Shown here one piece after another: positions 23,896-26,564 of a stretch of 26,564 bases of DNA (the stretch's first letter is position 1; each line of letters starts with the position of its first letter). Position numbers and translations under genes: made by a program. The stretch covers positions 1 to 26,564 of the forward strand of contig JAFDUB010000012.1 in assembly GCA_019594025.1 (NCBI GenBank), in the 5' to 3' direction. This DNA is from Thermoplasmata archaeon. GTDB lineage: Archaea; Thermoplasmatota; Thermoplasmata; Halarchaeoplasmatales; Halarchaeoplasmataceae. The notes beneath the pieces were generated by a model. It worked only from the letters and a program-made list of their open reading frames with translations, was not told where the DNA came from and searched no databases.

Positions 23896-25860
23896 TCAGA
23901 TCACCTCGTCTATCATCCTTAAAATCTGCTGTTTGGTCATGTTCTTGTGTATGCAGGCGTTGGACGGACAGGCGGCTATACATCCTCCGCAACCGGTGCA
24001 TAATATTTCGTCAACCTCCGCGATACCGGTCACCTCGTTTAATTCCCGGGCGGAGTAGGGGCATACGTCTACGCAGACGCCACATCCCACACATATATCC
24101 TCATCCACCCACGCTATCATGGGGTCGCTCTCTAGCTCTTCCCTGCTTATGATGCCCATGGCCTTGGATGCGGCTCCGCTTGCTTGTGCCACCGTATCCG
24201 GAATGTCTTTTGGACCCTGGCAGCACCCGGCGATGAAAACACCGTCCGTTGCAGTATCGGCGGGCTTCAGCTTGGGATGGGATTCAAGGAAGAAGCCGTC
24301 GGTTCCCTCCGATATCCTCAGTATCTGACTGAGTTCTCCTGAATCTTTCCTGGGAACCAAAGCCGGTACGAGCACGACCAGATCCGAGTTGACCTGGAGC
24401 AGTTTTTGTGTCGTGGTATCGAACACGTTGAAGTTGATGCTTCCGTCTTTTTCAACATTTATCTCCGACGGTCTGCCTCTAATGAAGGTGGTATTACCGT
24501 CCCTGATACGTCTGTAGAACTCCTCATAACCCTTGCCGAAAGAGCGTATATCGGTGTAGCATATGTTTAAATCGACATCATCTCCCAAATGATCCCTAAG
24601 TAAATAAGCGTGTTTTAAAGCACTCATGCAGCCTATGCGGCAGCAGTATTCATGGAGATCTTGGTCCCTAGAACCTACGCATAGTATAAAAGAAACACTT
24701 TTTACCTCTTCACTATCGGAAATTCGGCGGATCTCACCGCTGGTGGGGCCAGAAGAACTGATCAACCTCTCGAACTCAAGGTTGGTGATTATGTCCGGAG
24801 AATGGTCGTAACCGTACTCGTACATACCGTTGGGGTCCATCATGTCGTACCCCGTAGCAACTATGATTGAGCCAACGTTGAGCTCTATTATCTCTTCCTC
24901 CTGTTCATAGTCGATGGCTCCGAGTTCACATACATCCTGACATGGGGGGCTTTCACCGCATTTACCGCTGAGAAGCATAAGGCACTTGTTCGGGTCAATA
25001 GTGTACTTTAGAGGAACCGCCTGTTGAAACGGTACGGATATGGCGGATCTTGTGCCTAAACCTTCGTTGAATTCGTCCTCCACCCTTCCTTTCATACGGC
25101 AAACCTGGGCGCATTCGCCGCAGCCGTTGCATTTATCCCAATCAACGTAGGTAGGCTTACGTTTCACCTTCACGTTGAAATCACCTACGCTTCCGTCAAC
25201 CTCCGTTACTTCAGAGTAGGTAAGTAATTCGATATTTGGGTGCCGGGGCACATCCATCATCTTAGGTGTTAAAATACAAGAGGAGCAGTCCAGGGTGGGG
25301 AAAGTTTTGTCCAACTGTGCCATCCGACCGCCTATACTGGGCTCTCGCTCCACCAGGTAAACCTTTTTGCCGGCTTCCGCCAAATCCAGAGACGCTTGAA
25401 TCCCGGCTATACCCGCACCTATGACCAGGGCGTCGTGTACAACTTCTTTCTGGAAGCTCTTTAAAGGCTCAAGTGTTTTTGCCTTTCTAACCGCCATGGC
25501 CACAAGGTCCTTCGCTTTCTGGGTAGCCTCTTCTTTTTCATCTTTATGTACCCACGAACAGTGCTCCCTAATATTAGCCATCTCAAGACAGAAACGGTTC
25601 AATCCAGCATCTTCGATCACCGACTGAAAGGTGGGTTCGTGCATACGGGGGCTGCACGAAGTGACGACCACCCGGGTCAGCTCATGCTCATCTATAGCAT
25701 CTTTAATTACTCTAGCTCCCGGGTCCGAACACATGTACTTATAATCAGTGGCTAATACAACATCATCCAGCTGTGAAGAGAATTCAACCAACTCATCTAC
25801 ATCCACCACCCCTCCGATGTTGGTACCGCAGTGACAGATAAATACACCGATCTTTACCAT
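23896..25860 (-). CDS. hdrA: HdrA, canonical single-module subunit
   Basis: A 654-residue HdrA of standard length and order. The N-terminal domain has VFICHCGTNIGG and CSPRMHEPTFQ. The FAD motif GAGIAG is at 148-153, LDKTFPTLDCSSCIL has Cys192 and Cys195, and an inserted ferredoxin holds Cys244/247/250/254. Two C-terminal [4Fe-4S] motifs follow (CVGCGVCVDVCP, CTGCGGCIAACP). In methanogens HdrA's FAD splits electrons between ferredoxin and the HdrB disulfide site. It directly follows hdrB (one base between stop and ATG), so the two are expected to form one unit. Of the three HdrA-bearing loci in this operon it is the only one with the textbook form. Confidence 0.95.
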   Translation of the reverse strand: MVKIGVFICHCGTNIGGVVDVDELVEFSSQLDDVVLATDYKYMCSDPGARVIKDAIDEHELTRVVVTSCSPRMHEPTFQSVIEDAGLNRFCLEMANIREHCSWVHKDEKEEATQKAKDLVAMAVRKAKTLEPLKSFQKEVVHDALVIGAGIAGIQASLDLAEAGKKVYLVEREPSIGGRMAQLDKTFPTLDCSSCILTPKMMDVPRHPNIELLTYSEVTEVDGSVGDFNVKVKRKPTYVDWDKCNGCGECAQVCRMKGRVEDEFNEGLGTRSAISVPFQQAVPLKYTIDPNKCLMLLSGKCGESPPCQDVCELGAIDYEQEEEIIELNVGSIIVATGYDMMDPNGMYEYGYDHSPDIITNLEFERLISSSGPTSGEIRRISDSEEVKSVSFILCVGSRDQDLHEYCCRIGCMSALKHAYLLRDHLGDDVDLNICYTDIRSFGKGYEEFYRRIRDGNTTFIRGRPSEINVEKDGSINFNVFDTTTQKLLQVNSDLVVLVPALVPRKDSGELSQILRISEGTDGFFLESHPKLKPADTATDGVFIAGCCQGPKDIPDTVAQASGAASKAMGIISREELESDPMIAWVDEDICVGCGVCVDVCPYSARELNEVTGIAEVDEILCTGCGGCIAACPSNACIHKNMTKQQILRMIDEVI

Positions 25861-25861
25861 T

Positions 25862-26564
25862 TCAACTCTCCTCCTCTATAAAACTTAATTTATCTGTTGG
25901 ACTAAGGTTCAAGGTTAAACCGAGGGCGTTCTGATCTTTTCCCATGGCAATCCCGAGAAGTTGTAAATAATATAACACGGGAACATCAATTGAGCCTCCT
26001 ACGATTTTAGCGGCGTTGTCCTGTTTAGCGTCGAACATCCTGTGGCCCCAAGGACATAAGGTTGTTAATGCATCGAAACCTTGCTCCTCTACCGCTTGGA
26101 GTTTTTGCCCTGTTTTGGTGAGTGCTGATTCAGACTCATTTACCATTATATGGGCCCCACAGCAGTCCAATTTTTCTTTGTAATAGTCGCTCTTGGCACC
26201 GATCGTTTTTAATAAGGTTTCCAGCTTCTGCGGATTCTCTGAATCGTCCGGTCTTGGGATATCGTTTGGGCGTATAAGATGACAGCCGTAGTGTGCTGCA
26301 ATATTTGCATCCAAGGGTTCCTCAACATGTTCTTTTATATTTTCAATACCGATCACGTCATGTAAAAGATCCAGTACGTGGTAATGTTTTACAGTACCTT
26401 TGTAAGTGAGTCCTTCCGTTTCAAGATGAGAATTGATTTTCTCCCTAAGAGCGGGGTTGTTATCCATAACATGTTTTGCCTCGCTAAGTGCCTGATGGCA
26501 GTAGGGACATGGTGCTAGTATATCCAATCCCTCCTTCTCGAATATCGCCATGTTCCTGGCGGAA
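25862..26564 (-). CDS. hdrB: HdrB, C-terminal part (5' end beyond right edge)
   Basis: The frame is open through the right edge (reading SARN before an internal Met), so this is the last roughly 230 residues of HdrB; about 60 N-terminal residues are missing. HdrB holds two non-cubane [4Fe-4S] clusters built from CCG domains and is where heterodisulfide (CoM-S-S-CoB or an analogue) is reduced. Seen here are the end of the first CCG domain (LAPCPYCHQAL) and the second CCG domain (HYGC, then LDCCGAHI, then LCPWGHRM). In the second, the final cysteine of the usual CxxC is glycine. It is the most upstream gene visible of the 11-gene operon. Whether the natural substrate is a heterodisulfide or another thiol/acceptor cannot be told. 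Confidence 0.92.
   Translation of the reverse strand, partial: SARNMAIFEKEGLDILAPCPYCHQALSEAKHVMDNNPALREKINSHLETEGLTYKGTVKHYHVLDLLHDVIGIENIKEHVEEPLDANIAAHYGCHLIRPNDIPRPDDSENPQKLETLLKTIGAKSDYYKEKLDCCGAHIMVNESESALTKTGQKLQAVEEQGFDALTTLCPWGHRMFDAKQDNAAKIVGGSIDVPVLYYLQLLGIAMGKDQNALGLTLNLSPTDKLSFIEEES

Noticed and set aside
23649..24152. A 167-codon plus-strand open frame opposite the hdrA/hdrA-nuoE junction
   Set aside because: Arg-rich low-information translation, antisense to strongly supported genes, no promoter or ribosome-binding site.

Overview
The window looks like a piece of an anaerobic archaeal genome. The evidence is an archaeal-type HMG-CoA synthase/thiolase/OB-fold cluster, TATA-like promoters placed for leaderless or short-leader mRNAs, Mvh/Hdr-type electron-transfer genes and an archaeal HTH regulator. 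I cannot fix the lineage from sequence alone. A methanogen, an alkane or fatty-acid oxidiser, or an uncultured euryarchaeal or Thermoplasmatota-like lineage would all fit. No methyl-CoM reductase or other pathway-defining gene is present. No RNA gene, insertion sequence or CRISPR array was seen, and no gap exceeds about 190 bases.

Layout. (1) 1-1035, + strand: the 3' end of an AMP-forming acyl-CoA synthetase. (2) 4903 down to 1050, - strand: HTH regulator, HMG-CoA synthase, thiolase-family protein and Zn-ribbon/OB-fold protein (start of the mevalonate route to archaeal lipids), then a nitroreductase with its own promoter. (3) 5029-5790, + strand: a heliorhodopsin, divergent from the HTH regulator across a short region with repeated GTCT/AGAC half-sites. 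(4) 5817-7145, - strand: a stand-alone dihydrolipoamide dehydrogenase. (5) 7336-10219, + strand: Mvh-type [NiFe]-hydrogenase small and large subunits and a maturation protease. (6) beyond 26564 down to 10222, - strand: one tightly packed 11-gene run: hdrB, hdrA, hdrA(N-half)-nuoE, nuoF, nuoG-hdrA(C-half)-hdrA, mvhD, frhB-like, tandem hdrC, tandem hdrA, mvhD, propionyl-CoA synthetase.

The main discovery candidate is in region 6. A NuoE-NuoF-NuoG NADH-oxidising cassette appears to have been inserted inside a tandem HdrA gene. The HdrA N-terminal flavin half is fused in front of NuoE, and the remaining HdrA half plus a second complete HdrA is fused behind NuoG. Joining the two pieces gives the same architecture as the uninterrupted tandem HdrA at 12559-15612, and each version is followed by its own MvhD. 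The operon holds five HdrA flavin domains, possible NADH (NuoF), F420-type (FrhB-like) and H2 (MvhAG via MvhD) entry points, an HdrB/HdrC pair with altered cluster ligands, and an acyl-CoA-forming enzyme at its end. My inference is a large flavin-based electron-bifurcating or confurcating complex linking NADH, ferredoxin, H2 and/or F420 to a disulfide-like or other acceptor, possibly during short-chain fatty acid metabolism.

Other points of note are the heliorhodopsin beside an isoprenoid operon in an apparently anaerobic archaeon, and a thiolase in the mevalonate cluster that lacks the expected nucleophilic cysteine and a conserved histidine.
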